A stretch of 64,000 bases of DNA from Astrothelium macrocarpum (GCA_021030915.1 JAGEMR010000009.1:62001-126000); one strand, 5' to 3'. Counted from the stretch's first letter, positions 30,858 through 44,458 are shown. The notes: a model not told the origin generated them from the sequence alone. Numbers and translations: made by a program.

Positions 30858-33800
30858 TTAGGTGAGCATAGGTGCAGCGCTTCCTGTCATATCTTCGACG
30901 GTCTCCACCGGAGCGCAAGAACAGAAGAGGTTGACATCTCCGTAAGCTAAGAGTAATCAGCACCAAATATTCTTGATTGTTTAGTCAAGACTTACCGTCA
31001 TCTAAACGTGTCACGCTTGGCCAGAACTTCTTCACCTTTAGCCATGGAAGTGGATAAGCAGCTGTTTCTCTCGTATAACTCCTTTGCCAATCGCCGGTCA
31101 GCAGATCCTTCGGCGAGTGTGGAGCCATTTTGAGGACGTTCCCATCTTTTGGTTGCTCGCCTCTTTCCACTGCGCTGATTTCATTTCTAATACGGATTAG
31201 TGCATCGCAAAACCGGTCTAGCTCTTCCTTGCTCTCTGACTCTGTCGGTTCAATCATTAACGTATTAGCAACCGGCCAGGACATGGTAGGAGCATGGAAT
31301 CCATAGTCTTGTAGACGCTTGGCAATGTCGATCGCCTCGATTCCCGCAGACTCTTTGAATTGGCGCGCGTCAAGAATGAATTCGTGGGCGCAACGGCCAG
31401 CAGTATTTGTATAAAGGATCGGATAGTGGGGGCGCAGACGGGAGAGGATGTAGTTGGCATTTAGAAGCGTGACTTTTGTAGCATGTGTCAGACCTCTTCC
31501 ACCCATCATCTTGATATATGACCAGCTAATGGGCAGGATACCCGCGCTTCCCCAAGGAGCACCACTGACAGGAGCGATAGCCATGTCACCTCCAGTTTTG
31601 ACCAGCGGATGACCCGGCAGAAATGGAGCGAGATGGCTGGCCACACAGATTGGTCCTACCCCAGGGCCGCCGCCACCGTGTGGAATGCAGAATGTTTTAT
31701 GGAGGTTGAGATGACAGACATCTGCTCCAATTTCACCTGGCGAACATAACCCGATTTGTGCATTCATATTGGCACCATCCATGTACACCTGGCCACCATG
31801 AGCATGGACTAGGTCACAGGCTTCCTTGATTTCAGGTTCGAATACACCAAAGGTGCTTGGATAAGTCACCATTATGGCTCCCAGCTCTTCACTGTATTTC
31901 TCGCATTTATTTTTTAGATCGACCATGTCCAGATTTCCGGTCCCCGTATCGCATTTAATGGTAACAACGCGCATGCCAGCCATTGCCGCACTTGCCGGAT
32001 TCGTACCATGGGCAGACACAGGAATGAGGCATATGTCTCGTTTCTTCCCTGGCTGTTGTTCCTGGTATTTCCGGATGACCCGCAGGCCAGTGAATTCGCC
32101 TTGGGCACCTGAGTTGGGCTGCAAAGTTACAGCCGGAAATCCTGTTATCTTGGCGAGATCTTCTTCTAGTTCTTGAATTAGTTTCGCATATCCCTTTGCC
32201 TGGTCAAGGGGAACAAAGGGATGTATTGACGAGAATTCTGGCCAAGAGACGGGAACCATCTCTGTTGTGGCATTGAGCTTCATAGTGCATGATCCAAGGG
32301 GAATCATAGAGTGCACAAGTGAGAGATCCCGGGATTGGAGAAGATGCATATAGCGCAGAAGTTCTGTCTCTGAATGATGAGTGTTGAACACAGCATGAGT
32401 CAAAAATGGTGAGCTCCTCCGGAGTGACTTTGGAGTGATAGCCTGGATTCCGCTACTCAATTCCAATGCCAGGTCTTCAACATCAATTCCTTTCTTTTCT
32501 GGTGCAAAATCCCGAAAAATAGCCAGCATATCTTCCACGTCATTCCTCGTCACAGTCTCGTCAATAGTAAAAGATATACGTGCAGAATCCAGTTTCCGGA
32601 AGTTCACTTGGTATTTTGATTGGGCATACGAGATTAACTTTTCAACATTTGCTTGGCCGACTTCCACTGCGACTGTATCAAACATGACTCTCGTTTTGTT
32701 TTCTTCTCCTTTTCGACCGGTAAGGAAACCAAGGCGACGGACCCCCTCTTCCAGGAGCTGTGCAATGGCAGCAACACGGTTTGCGATATCTACAAGACCG
32801 GTTGGACCGTGATATATTGCGTAGAAGGCGCTCATGTTGGCCAACAGAGCTTGTGCAGTACATATGTTACTGGTGGCCTTTTCCCTTCGAATATGCTGCT
32901 CTCGAGTCTGGAGAGCTAGTCTTACAGCATTATCGCCAAGTCGATCCTTTGACAAGCCGATAAGTCTCCCTGGGATCTTCCGCTTGTGTTTCTCACCACA
33001 GGCGAAGAATGCAGCATGAGGACCACCATAACCAAATGGAACTCCGAACCTCTGGGCGTTTCCGAAAGCCACATCAGCACCAAACTCCCCCGGAGGCTTT
33101 AGCACAGTCAAGGCCAAGAGATCAGTGGCAACACTAAAAGTTCCCTGAAGTTCATGTACAATATCAGCCAAGCCCTGGAAATCGTCAACGCCGCCTTCAG
33201 TATCTGGATATTGGGCAAGCACGCCTATCAGATCTTGCCCAATATCTCGGACTTGATGGCTGGAATTTTCCAAGACATCTCCAACTACGATCTTGATGCC
33301 AAAACCGTCTGCTCTGGATTGAAGCACGGAGATGGTTTGTGGATGGCAAAGATGAGACACAAAATAGGTCTTGTTAGGTCTTTTTAGCCTTTGCGTAGGA
33401 AGCGCATTCATAGATAGAGTCATGGCTTCAGCTGCAGCCGTTGGTTCGTCAAGGACGGATGCATTTGCAATTGATAGAGCCGTGAGGTCTGTGACCATAG
33501 TCTGGAAGTTGAGAAGGGACTCCAGTCTACCTTGGCTGATTTCCGGTTGATAAGGAGAATAGCTTGTATACCAAGCTGGGTTCTCCAATACATTCCTTTT
33601 GATGACCTCGGGTACCAGTGTACCAGCATATCCACAACCAATGTAGCTGCGGTAGACTTTATTTTCTTTGGAAATTGCACGCAATCGAGCAAGTAGCTCG
33701 CTTTCAGCGCATCCATCTTCTATTGGATGACCCGTTTTGGGTGCATCAGATGTAGAAGTAGGCCAATCAATGTCTAGTTGTGTGCGAGAGAGGATATTAG

Positions 33801-34158
33801 CGGGCAGAACTTGCTGAACGAATTGGTCCAGCGATTCAGCAGGAGGATCCAACGACTTTAGCATTTGGGCCACAGAATCGTTGTCAGGTCCAATATGACG
33901 GCGTGGAAAGGTATCCAAAGAGGCGAAAAGTGAACGCTGCGGACTGCCGGACGCACTTGTTTGCCCACCATCTTGCGGTCTGGATGCCTGAATGGTAGAG
34001 TTGAAGCGTGACAATGACGGGATGTTTCTTGCGCCATTCCGAACGAAAGGACGCTCCCAGCATCTAGATCCGTTTCGTCGGATTGTTGCTAATCTAGAAT
34101 TGACATTCAAAATATGGCCGAAATCGCGCATTGAAGATGCATGCGTCCGGGCCATCAT
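30858..34158 (-). CDS. GCV2: Glycine dehydrogenase (decarboxylating), P protein of the glycine cleavage system
   Basis: Mitochondrial PLP enzyme that decarboxylates glycine and passes the aminomethyl group to the lipoyl H protein. Exons 34158-30996 and 30946-30858 give 1083 residues. The ATG pair at 34158/34155 begins MMARTHASSMRDFGHILN; Arg/Ser-rich residues up to about 90 look like a mitochondrial presequence. The mature part begins near FPRRHIGPDNDSVAQMLKSL. Family motifs include YTSYSPYQPEISQGRLESLL, GVPFGYGGPHAAFFACGE, SMIPLGSCTMKLNAT, VTLQPNSGAQGEFTGLR and the PLP-lysine segment HLNLHKTFCIPHGGGGPG. The short last exon restores the conserved tail (DDAYGDVNLFCSCAPVE then EDMTGSAAPMLT). 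Without it the frame ends four residues after the donor. Confidence 0.96.
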
Positions 34159-34459
34159 CTTTGATCGCTCCGGCAGCCGAACCGACCCCAAATGTTGATA
34201 TTAGAGCAAGCAGAAACGCATGATTTGCGTTGACTTGAATATTTCAGAGCCGGTTTGTGCGAGAGGATCCGAAGAAAAAATTGCCGCGGGTGTTGTGACA
34301 ATAGATAAGGTAGACAAGGGTGATTTGATGATTGCGACTGGTGGCCCAATTTTCGGATGTCAGCAACAGCAAATTCTCACCCATACGTCCGCATCTTCAC
34401 CGAAAATGACCTCCTTCACGTCATCGAAGACATGACTGCATCAGCAATAGATCCACTCG
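34159..34459. promoter_or_regulatory. Shared divergent promoter of GCV2 and ARP6
   Basis: Only 301 bases separate the two start codons, so both promoters must overlap here. No clear TATA box was seen. Confidence 0.6.
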
Positions 34460-35932
34460 ATGGCCCCTCGCCAAACTAAAATTACTTCAAAACCTCTTCC
34501 GGAACGCACGCTTGTAGTGGATAATGGTGCCTACACCGTCAAAGCTGGATTTGCAAAAGAAAATCCGAACCCGGAGCAAGACTGCCTTGTTATCCCAAAT
34601 TGCATAGCCCGAAGCCGAGACAAGCGAATTTATGTCGGCGCGCACTTGGAAGAATGCAAAGACTTTGGAGAAATGGCGTTTCGGCGCCCAGTAGAAAAAG
34701 GCTACCTCGTCAACTGGGAAGCCGAAAAAGAGGTTTGGGAGCAAACTTTCTTCGACCCGACTGCCAAATTAAAATGTGATCCACACGAAACAAGTCTGGT
34801 CCTGACGGAGGCACCGAACACACCTCAGGCGCTTCAGTCAAATTGTGATCAAATGATCTTTGAAGAATTTGAGTTTGCTAGCTACTACCGTTGCATGGGT
34901 TCGTAAGTACCTCGTGGATTTACTCGATTCATATTGCCTTACTCATTCAACTAGGTCAATCTCTGCATGCATACAACAAGTCGCATGTGATTTCATCACA
35001 AAGTACTGATATTCCGATTGAATGCATGCTTGTTATCGACTCAGGCTATTCGCACACAATCGTCACACCACTCTACCAAGACCGTCCTATCCAATCCGCC
35101 ATCCGACGTCTCGATGTTGGCGGCAAACTTCTTACCAACTATCTCAAAGAGCTCATCTCGATCCGGCATTTTGGCCTCATGGACGAGCCGTATATCGTCA
35201 ATGAGATCAAGGAGAAAGTGTGCTTTGTCAGTAGCGACTTCCAAAGAGATCTCGATCGCGTTTGGAAACATCGAAAACCCGATACTGGATCGAATCCGCT
35301 CATGATTGATTACGTTCTTCCAGACTACAATGGCCAAGCCGAAGGATACTCGCGTCCGCATGATTCTTCAACAGCAGCCAAAATGGCACGAGTCGGAGCC
35401 ACTGCTGGTACAGGCCCGAACGAGGACGTCTTTCCCTTGGGCAATGAGAGATTCGCCGTCCCTGAATTACTATTCGCACCCAGCGATATCGGCTTGAAAG
35501 AAGCAGGTTTACCTCAGATGATTATGCAGAGCTTGGCAACATTGCCAGAGAGCATTAGAGCCGGGATGATTGCGAATATGGTTGTAGTGGGTGGCAATGC
35601 AAAGATACCTGGATTCACAGAGAGGCTGTATGTTGCCTTTGTTCTCTTTGAGAATCTTGAATTCCTGACGTTTTACAGAGAATCCGAAACAAGACAATTA
35701 ATACCAGCTGAGAATGCTTTCAGTCTTACCCGACCAGCAGAGTGAGTGCATCGTCTCAAACAATACAACGCTTACTAACGGAAATGGTAGTCCTGTAAGA
35801 GCAGCGTGGACGGGTGGAGCGTACATGGCGAGCGATCGAGACCGTACGAAAGGCCTCTTGGTATCACGAGAGGATTATCTAGAACACGGCCAAGGATGGG
35901 TAATGAAACAATTCAGTAACCCACAGAGATGA
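34460..35932 (+). CDS. ARP6: Actin-related protein 6, SWR1-type complex subunit
   Basis: Nuclear actin-fold protein needed with Swc6/Vps72-type partners for H2A.Z deposition. Exons 34460-34898, 34955-35627, 35679-35741 and 35791-35932 give 438 residues. The actin phosphate-1 loop is LVVDNGAYTVKAGFA; CLVIPNCIARSRDKRIYVG and FRRPVEKGYLVNWEAEKEVW follow. The phosphate-2 loop is VIDSGYSHTIVTP, and VVVGGNAKIPGFTERLE is the adenosine motif. The tail AAWTGGAYMASD resembles the actin C-terminus. Odd point: the first intron must use the weak donor GTTCGT at 34899 to keep frame (RCMGQSLHAYN). A perfect GTAAGT lies 4 nt downstream at 34903 but would shift the frame to an early stop. Intron 2 (51 nt) is in frame and open. 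Confidence 0.92.
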
Positions 35933-36169
35933 TGTGAGGTCGTGGTACAACAAAGAGAGCTATGTACTATTTCGCCAGACATGCATGCCTGGAATTCCTA
36001 GAAGCATCCAATGTGTTCCGAAAACTCCTGTTTACACCAAGGAGTGGACATTTCCTGATAGACCAGATTACTTTGCACACCAGGAATTGGTGCACTTCCT
36101 AACCAACGCCTTTGGAAGATCGCCCATGCAACGCAATAAGCCAACACATAACGTATCGCTTTCATCAGC

Positions 36170-37678
36170 TCAATAATATTGTAACCTCCTCGTCGGGCTT
36201 CCCTGGTCAATTGCGCCCGTGTAAGCTGAACTAGGCTCAAGCTGCACCTGATTCCTGTAAGGCGTATAGAGGTTCTGCTGCTCCCCACTGAAATGTCGTT
36301 GAGGCGTGGGGGGAGGCGGCGCCGGCGCCGAATAACCATGGTCTGCCGCGCGATGGTTGCGGTAGAAGCCAAATGCGAAATTGGAAATGGCCACACAGCC
36401 AAAGATGAGGATAAAGGTGAAAATCTGCCATGCACATTAGCCCGCGTCTCTGTCCGTAACGTCATATACCTCATGAAGGCGAAGAAATGCAAACCCACCA
36501 TCGCCTTGTAACTAATCGGCTCGACAAAGCCATTAAAAATCTCCGCAAACGTATGCGCACTCACCCTCGCCCTCCCGACAGCGCGCGGATCCCGTTTCAT
36601 ACACGTCTCCCAATTCCCACACACGCTCTCCATGGCGGGGACGCGCGCCTCGACGCTGTCGCACCGGTTCTCGCGGTAGTTGCGCGCGCACACGGCCATC
36701 TCGGCGAGCGCGTCGGCCGAGGCGCGCTGCGACGCCTCGTCGACGTCCGAGCGGATGGTCAGCCAGAACGACGACAGCAGGTAGATCAGCGAGACGACGA
36801 GGAAGATGTTGAGGAGGAGTTGCGCGTAGAAGGAGAGGATGTGCGGGAGATGCGGGTGCGTTTCGAGGAAGGAGAAGAGGGAGGCGAGGGTGCTGGGACG
36901 AGGGGTGGAGTTGTTGTCGGGGGATTGCTTGGTTGTGGAGGACGAGGAGGATTTGCGGGGAGAGGTGTCGGAGGAGGAGTCGGAGGTGCTGCTCTGTTTG
37001 CGTCGGACGAGCGCGGATTGCGTGGCTTCTTTGCGTCGGCGCTTGACGATTTTGTTGGCGGCTTTGTTGGAGTAGGTGCTGCGTGCGAGTTCGCCGCGGC
37101 CAGGGCTGACGTTTGCTAATGCTCGGAAGAAAGATCCTTTCCTCTCTTTGGGAGGTTCTTGAGTTTCTGATGTAGTGCTTGCTGTCTGAGAAGAGCCAGC
37201 ACCCAGTCGTGCAAATGCTCCTCGAAAGCCCATTCTCTCTGAGTTGTCGGGTGTAGCGTCGCTATCCGCGGGTGTGTCTGGCGAATTTGGAGTTTCGCCT
37301 CCAGAAGAAAAGTCTATATCGAGCTTGCGAGGTGTAGTAAAGGAGGGATTCCGATTAGGACTAGGCTCTGAATGATGGTTGACATTGCTGAAAAAATGTG
37401 GCTGGGACATGGGATCTCGGAGGCTGGGATTGGGCTGCTTAGAGAAGACGTTGAAATTGGAAAAGGTCCCTTTTCGAATGATTAGCACTCACTTCCCCAG
37501 ACGAACCAGTTGAAGCAAGCTTACTCTTGATGCCAGCGTGTGTTTCCTGCTGCTGCTGCTGCTGTCTTTGCTGGGCTTGAGCGCCTAGTTTGGCGAAACC
37601 TGAAGTTTCATCCACTGGGCCATGTTTATTTTGCCAAGCAAAGTCCATGGGAGCTGCAGCATATTTGGAGCGGTCCAT
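36170..37678 (-). CDS. Nuclear envelope protein Brl1/Brr6 (disulfide-bridged nucleocytoplasmic transport domain)
   Basis: Integral nuclear-membrane protein that assists nuclear-pore insertion and membrane lipid homeostasis. Exons 37678-37493, 37437-36499 and 36424-36170 give 459 residues. Residues 1 to about 190 are disordered, with a polyglutamine run (QQRQQQQQQ) and Ser-rich segments. The core has a first transmembrane segment (LLLNIFLVVSLIYLLSSFWL). A lumenal loop with four cysteines follows (MAVCARNYRENRC, then SVCGNWETCMKRDP), which form the family's disulfides. Then come FVEPISYKAM and the second transmembrane segment IFTFILIFGCVAISNFAFGF. The intron 2 donor was placed right after KAM because that phase alone yields the conserved second segment; reading on leaves frame. 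The proline-rich tail ends RRLQYY. Confidence 0.88.
37547..37564 (-). repeat. Trinucleotide repeat (CTG)6 coding polyglutamine
   Basis: Six exact CTG units on the plus strand read CAG on the coding minus strand, within exon 1 of the Brl1/Brr6 gene. Together with flanking CAA/CAG codons they give the Q-rich run. A simple-sequence repeat likely to vary in length between strains. Confidence 0.85.
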
Positions 37679-38151
37679 GGAGTATGAGGTGTCAAGGGAT
37701 GATTGAAGTGGACGTTGCTAAAAGTTTATTTGGGCTCCGGGTGGTGTGTTGTTTGTGTACAGAAGTAAACAATTCACACGCCACACGCGCCACAATTTAC
37801 CTTCGTGGCGCATGTGCAAAGGTACCTGGTACCCTGGTATTCCACATACCTTAACCCGTACCGACAATGCTCTACTCCATATCTACCTCAATCCCCCAAG
37901 TCAGATGGACATAAAGCACATTATTTATAAAAGATGATCAAGCCTCAGATATTGTTCAAACTGAATGCATTATAAAGTAAACCCTACCATCTATCTATAT
38001 CAGCGATGATAATAGGCCATGTAGCCTCAAGTCTAAAACTCTGCCATGCTATTTAACCTGCAACACGATAATCAATATCTCACGCTCAACCGCCAAAAAC
38101 CCATGATTTCCCAAAACGCCGATATTTGTTGACCTCACGGGCCCTTCACGC
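37679..38151. other. Intergenic: BRL1 promoter and FAS1 3' flank
   Basis: 470 bases, no gene. A KpnI-like palindrome cluster (GGTACCTGGTACC around 37822-37834) is the only local structure noticed. Confidence 0.55.
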
Positions 38152-41100
38152 TCATGCTGCCGGTGCGGCCTCTTGCTCCCCCCGGTCCTCATACTTTTCC
38201 CAATTTGCCAAGATGTTCCCAATGCGCGGCGAATTTGTCAGCTTGTACACCTCCTCAAAGTACTCACGCGTGAGTTCGAATGGTTTAGCAGTAACATTGG
38301 GAATGTACTTGCCAATGAGTTTGCTCGGGTCAATAGAGGTCTTGTGGATCTTCTTAAGGAGAAAAGACCGGAAGGGCTTGACACCGGAGCGGAGGAAGGT
38401 GCTGTGGAAGGGAACATCGATACCTTTGAGTGGGATGGTGGCGAAGCCACGTTGAAGCTCAAGTGGTTGAGGCTTGGCCGTCGTTTGTTTAGCACACTCC
38501 CGTATGATTGTCGTGAGGTGTGCTTTGACTTCGTCAAGGGACATGCGCTCCATGAGCGACTGGATGTCAACCTTTTGCGCCTTGAGGTAGTTGAGGACGT
38601 TGGTGAGGCAATCGAGCGCGCGGAGGTCGCCAGCACAGACGTATTGCATGTTGGCGACATTATAGTTGACGATTTCGAGGAGCCATTTGGTTTCCTCGAC
38701 GATATTTTCTACGACGTATTGCAACGCTTGTTCGTTGAAGGTCTTGGAGATTCGGCTTGGATTGACGGCGCACATTGAGTAATTTGATCGACCCTGTTCA
38801 TCGCGCTCTACAGCAACCTGCATAGTCAGTCCCCGGTAAAATACTACCGAAACCAAGCTTTCGATTGGCATGACTTCTGCAAGCGCAGCTAGAGCAGAAT
38901 ATTCGCCAAGTGAGTGACCTGCGAAGCTGCTGTCGCGCTGAACTAGGCCCTTGGCGTGCATATCTTCAAAGGAAGCCTTCTCCATCAACGTCAGGGCAGG
39001 TTGAGTAAACTGCGTGGCGGATAGCAGCCCTGTGGGTGAACGGTAGGTATACGATGTAGTCTCTTCAGTGATTTCCTTAAAGATCTTCTCAGACTTGACA
39101 GAACCATCCGCACTCACGGTCTCGAAAGTCATCGACATGTAGTTTTGACGGATTGCCTTTCCTCGTGGACCTCCAAAATGAATTGTGAGCTCTTTTGGGT
39201 TATTCTTGACGATGTTGGTGATGGCAAATCCTATTTGAGATTAATTTGTAAATTTAGACATCGAGCTTTTGCAACTTACCGTAATTGTCCATAAAATGCT
39301 TATCAGCACGATCCCATACGTCTTTTGCTACGGGACTGCTGGCGTACAGGTCCATGCCCATACCTTGTTCCTGAGAGCCTTGACCGGTAAAGACGTAAGC
39401 CGATGTAGGCTGTTCGACCTCGGCTTCTCCAAGAAGGACTTTCTCCTCAGTCTCTTGGCTACTGGCTTCAACTTTAATGATCTTGCGACCAGCGACCATA
39501 CCAACATGCTGTAGCTTGACTTCAATAATGTCATCAGGCAAAACCATACCGACGAGTGATGCGTGAAAGCTTCGTACACGGCCAATATCGTTCTCGGCGG
39601 ACCACGTTTCGATTAGACTTCTCACTGCGGCGCTCGAGTACATGCCATGTGTAATTGTGCCTGGGAGACCTGCATAGCTTGAGAAAACACGCGAAACGTG
39701 GATAGGGTTATAATCTCCAGACACCTTGGCATAGGTCTCATTCGAGGCCGGAGCCTTAAGAGTAAGCGGGGTCTTGCCACTGAGTGGTATTGGATTCTCA
39801 AAGTTAACGGGTTGGTCCATTGCAACACCATTGCGCTCAAGATAATCGAGGACGGGATTGCCATGAGACACGCCGCTTTCATACTCCACAGAGGCAATTT
39901 GGACAATCTCCTTTGTTGGCAACTCAAGCAGAACCTGTCCGGCAGTTTGAACTTCACTGTACACAGTTTTGCTCTTGAACCTCACAAAGCTTTGAAGTCT
40001 AAAGGTAAGTATCTTATCAACAAGGTCTGTGTCAGGTTCTTCCATGCGGAACCATTCCTTGGATCTCAGAATCGCGACTTCCCTGCTCGAGGCGAGGTGC
40101 AGCTGCATGGGCGTCTCGTTCTTTCGCTGAAAGGTATTTTCAAAGTCGTTGTATGCTCCGCGATAAAGGAATTGACTGGTGACTTCCATGATGGGTGCGC
40201 CCTGTCGCTTGATTGTACCACACACTTCTACCATTTTTCCCGAATCCTGGTTCAAAACAGCATTTATACGAGCTGTCGTCTCGACAGCATCACCCCTCTT
40301 CAACGGTGTTGCACCTGGCATCATTCTAAAGCTATTAGAAAGATGGACCAACTTCAAGAGGTCACCATCAATGGCTCGTGGAAAGATCGGCTTGGTGATT
40401 GCCTTCCATCCGACAACAATTGCAAAGTCCATGGGAGCCCATACCTCCTTGCCTGGTCGGTCAACAAATGCCTCTCCAGTATTGCCAACAGCGTGGACAA
40501 AATCGTTGATCGCCTCAGCCGTAACGGTTGCCTTGCCACCGTCGAAACGAGTTTGAACATCGGCATTGAATGGCACTTCTTCGTCACCAAACCAAATTCG
40601 GTAGTAGAATTCCTTGATACGGTCGTTGCGACCCTCCATAACCTCCCGAATCGGGGCATAGCCGGTTTCTGGGTGATACTTGAATCGGAGCGAAAGAGCC
40701 ACAGGTTTATGTAGTACTGTACGCTCCTCAATCAAATCCACAACAATTTCTTTCTCGTTGTTCAACCGGATTTCAACAGTTTGAACGAGTTTTCCGCCGT
40801 TGTGCGGCTCTTTGACTACAATTCGAGTCTTGTCATGTTCGCCTGGATTAAGGATTTCTACTAAGAGTCCCCTGGTGGGTGCCAAAATCCTATGCATGGG
40901 GTTAGTCTGGAAACGTTGACCTTGAACGAATGTTTCCGTCGTGAATAGGGCATGTCTCCATGAGTATTCTCGGCCTGCAAGTAGTGAGAACCACGAGTCA
41001 AGATCCGGTAGGTTTGTGGTTGATGATGTTGATATGCGGTAGATAATCTTGTCGTTCACCTCTGATATGGTCAACCAATCGGCCTCAAATTGATCAGCGG

Positions 41101-44100
41101 CTACGATCAATTTGCCTCCGAAATACTCAACTATGGGAATATCCGCTTCTCGTCCATCGTAGACATCTTGGAGGAGACACTGAATATGAGTTTGATGCAC
41201 ACCATCAAGAATATCTTTCACTGGTTCGTCGACTATTTTGGAATACTTGGCAGCCATGGGACCTTGCAGAATGCAAGTTCTTCCTACGTCCTGATCGACG
41301 ACTGCTTCGAGATCCTCGGATTGCCAGAGAGAATCTTTCTTGAAGAAATACTCAAATGTGTCGTCAAGGACCGGTACAAAAGGAACCGGCTTTTGTCCTC
41401 GGCGTTGGCATAGAAGCAAAAAATATTGGGAATCTTGTGCATTGATCAATTGTTTGTTGGCTTTGGGATAGGTGGCTAGGACTTTGTTGACAACGGGATA
41501 GGGATCACTTAGATCGCCATAATTTTGGATCAAAGAAGCCTGCCCTTCCTTGGTGGTGAATCGGTCCTCAACGCGGCGGATAAAGTCTCCAGTGAGACGT
41601 TGCAGACTCTTGTCAATCCATCGCGACTCATGCTTGACAAACATTAGATCAACCATGCGACGGACGACTTCAATATAAGTCATGTCTTCCAGGTCGACCG
41701 ATTCTCCACGAGCATTTCTACCAAACCAGACCTTTTGGAAATCAGCATTGAGCTTCTTGATGATATAGTCACGTTGCCTTTGCAATTCGGGTAATCGCTT
41801 TTTCTTGTCAAGTGCGAATATCTTCTGATCCATTTCCGCCCAGAAGCGAACGCCTCTTGTTGCAAGTTTGTGGATTGGCTCGCCCATTTCTGAGCGCACC
41901 GTGATAACACCACCAGCAGGACCCTTGTACGTCTTCTCCCATTCGCCGTCATCAAGGCCTTCAGCGTCGACTATGGCTTTCTTTGCATTCTTCGAAGTGT
42001 GAGCTTCCTTGGCAACCATCATGCGACTCCCAAAGAGACAGCCATCAAAGGGCATTGGGGGATAGCCATAGCTCTTTGACCAAGATCCTGTAATATATGG
42101 ATAAGTGTCTTCGGCTCCTCCAAATCCGCTGCCTGCTACGAGGACGATGTTTTCACATTTTCGAATCCTGCCATACATTTGCAATATGGGTTGGTGAAAG
42201 TCTTCAAAAGAATGGTGACCGCCTCCTCGACCACCAGTCCATTGCACGATGATGGGGAAGGTGGGGTTCGCCTTGGCGATGTTGATAACCTGTTGAATAG
42301 CTTCAATCGAGCCTGGCTTGAAGCCGATGTGCTTGATTCCAAGGGTGGTGATGTATTCATTGGCAACGTCGATTGAAGGAACTCCTGCGCCGATAGTGAG
42401 ACCATTGATAGGGTATCCTTCGGAACGCAATTTGGCAATCATTGGGATCTGCCAGGCCATGGCTCGAGGAGCAACGTATATCAGATTCAAGCTTATTCCG
42501 CGGCCTGCTGGGATGTCTTTCTCAATCTTGGCGATGGCTTCGGTCATGCTCCTTTCATTGTAATAGCCTCCACCAGCAAGTTCAATTTCATAGCCAGCCC
42601 GGACGGTGGCAGCAACAAAATCCCATGGGACTGTGCAAGGAGTCATGCCGGCCACCATAACAGGTGGGAGGCTGAGAAGTCTGCTCATCTTTGTGTCAAC
42701 ATACGTCTGGCCTGTAGATGTCTTGGCAAGTCGAGGCCCGTATTCTCGGACCCAATCAACTGCATATTTGACGGCGTGTTCAGAATCGCGATCGAATATT
42801 TCAGGCTTGTATCCGACTTCTGAATTTGTGCCATCCATAGCGCCTGCCAAAATGACTCGGACACCAGTGCCGTCTTTGTTTCGATTACTCAGGACACCCA
42901 GACCAGAGGTACCGCCAGGGCCAAAGTCGAGAATATGCGTGGCTTTGGGGAAAACAGTGGCAGCTTCCCAATTGACCGGATCCCTGGTGATCATGCGGAC
43001 AAGTGATGGCACAATATTATCTTCGCCTTGTGTTCGAAGATCCTCACCAGAACTCGTATCGTACACGGGGATACCTAATTTATCTTTGCTAAGGATGATG
43101 TCTTTCAAGTCATCTTCAAGGTGCTTAGCCGCTTCAGTAAGGTAAGGACTGTGGAACGGAGCTGTGATGGGGAGGAATCGATTTACGAAACGAATTTTTC
43201 GCTCGGTAAATGGGATGCGAGTCTGGTCTAATCCTGTAGGCGCCTTCACCTTTCGAAGTCGTAGGTTTAGACCATACAGGGACATTGGTGGGCCTGTGAC
43301 AACAAAATTACGGGCGCTGTTTACCAGTGAGATCTGGATGTGGCGATCCTTGGGCAAGTGTTGGTTTGTCCCATCGACGTGAGTCTGCAATGCGGCTCGA
43401 GACAGGTCACGAATGGATAGCATCGGTGTTGGTGTCCCTTCCCCATTGTCGATCGAGTCTTGTAAGACATTAGGTGCCAGAGATGTTCGTGGGTAGGCCT
43501 GTTGACTTCTTGAACCAATCCAGAATAAAATAGTCAGAGCATCTTTAGAAGCAGCATTGAATGTGTCCCACGAGGCAGATGCAGCAATGGCGGCTGCGGT
43601 CACGATGCCCTGCGAATGTCCGGTGGTACCACTGAAATGATCTCTGATCTTCCCAGGATTGGTGCCAAAGACACGACATGTCACGACGAAATGAGCGAGT
43701 TGGGTCAGGCCAATCAAGGGTAGACTCACGGGAGCGGAAACAAGGTAATCTGTATCCGGTTGCGAGTCGCGGTTGTGTAGCCATCGCATGACATCGAGGC
43801 CCTTCGAATATAATTTTTGAGCACGTGGATCTCTGGAAAGCGCCTGGAGATGGGCGGCTGCCGTAGAGACAAAATCCTCGACAAATGGGTTGTAGATGTT
43901 GTAAATCTGACGAAGCTCTTCAAAGTACTCCTCGATATTTCCTTGTCCACCAAAGACTGGATATATGTTGGCATTGTGGTCTGCCGCTTCCCGGAGAAGA
44001 GCAGATTCGTGAGGTTTGATGGGTCTATCAGCGGCAGCACGAGCGGCATAGTAGCATTGAACAGTCAGCAGCTTTTTAGACTCAATGCCCGGTAATGAAG

Positions 44101-44458
44101 CGGCGACTGCATGAACCTCATTGCCACGGAGGAAAGCACGTTCAAATTCATCGAGGACGAGTCTCAAGACTTGTTCAAAGGAGGCAGGATCGTCGCCATC
44201 TTCGACTTCCTTGGCCGTGAAACCCATATAGCGAGCGACCAGCTCGACCACGGAAGAGGGTTCATCGTCTTGGGCAAGCTCATCTGTTGGTTCGGGTAGA
44301 GTTGCAGTAAACAAATCTTTGAGCTCTGAGGCGCTGAAATGTACAGCTGCGGGTATCAAAAAGGAATGCTCAAGGGAGCCGTGAGACAAGGTTAGAGGTC
44401 TAAGAGAAGCTTGCGATCGTGGCGTCGATACACCGGTTTGTGGACCTGAACCGTACAT
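38152..44458 (-). CDS. FAS1: Fatty acid synthase subunit beta
   Basis: Beta subunit of the cytosolic type I fatty acid synthase. Exons 44458-39280 and 39230-38152 give 2085 residues, the normal length. The start MYGSGPQTGVSTPRSQASLR is the conserved fungal N-terminus; the frame is open for 31 codons upstream but has no ATG there. Domains in order: acetyltransferase (GTTGHSQGIV, nucleophile near Ser282), FMN enoyl reductase (PPVMVAGMTPCTVPWDFVAA, QWTGGRGGGHHSFEDFH), dehydratase hot-dog folds (VSGDYNPIHVSRVFSSYAGL), and malonyl/palmitoyl transferase (AYVFTGQGSQEQGMGMDLY, FAGHSLGEYSALAALAE, Ser1833). The intron sits inside the last domain, between NYG and FAITNIVKNNP. It is divergent with FAS2. 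Confidence 0.97.

Noticed and set aside
36487..37119. 210-codon plus-strand frame antisense to the Brl1/Brr6 gene
   Set aside because: Val/Gly/Arg low-complexity shadow; the minus strand shows the transmembrane segments and cysteine motif.
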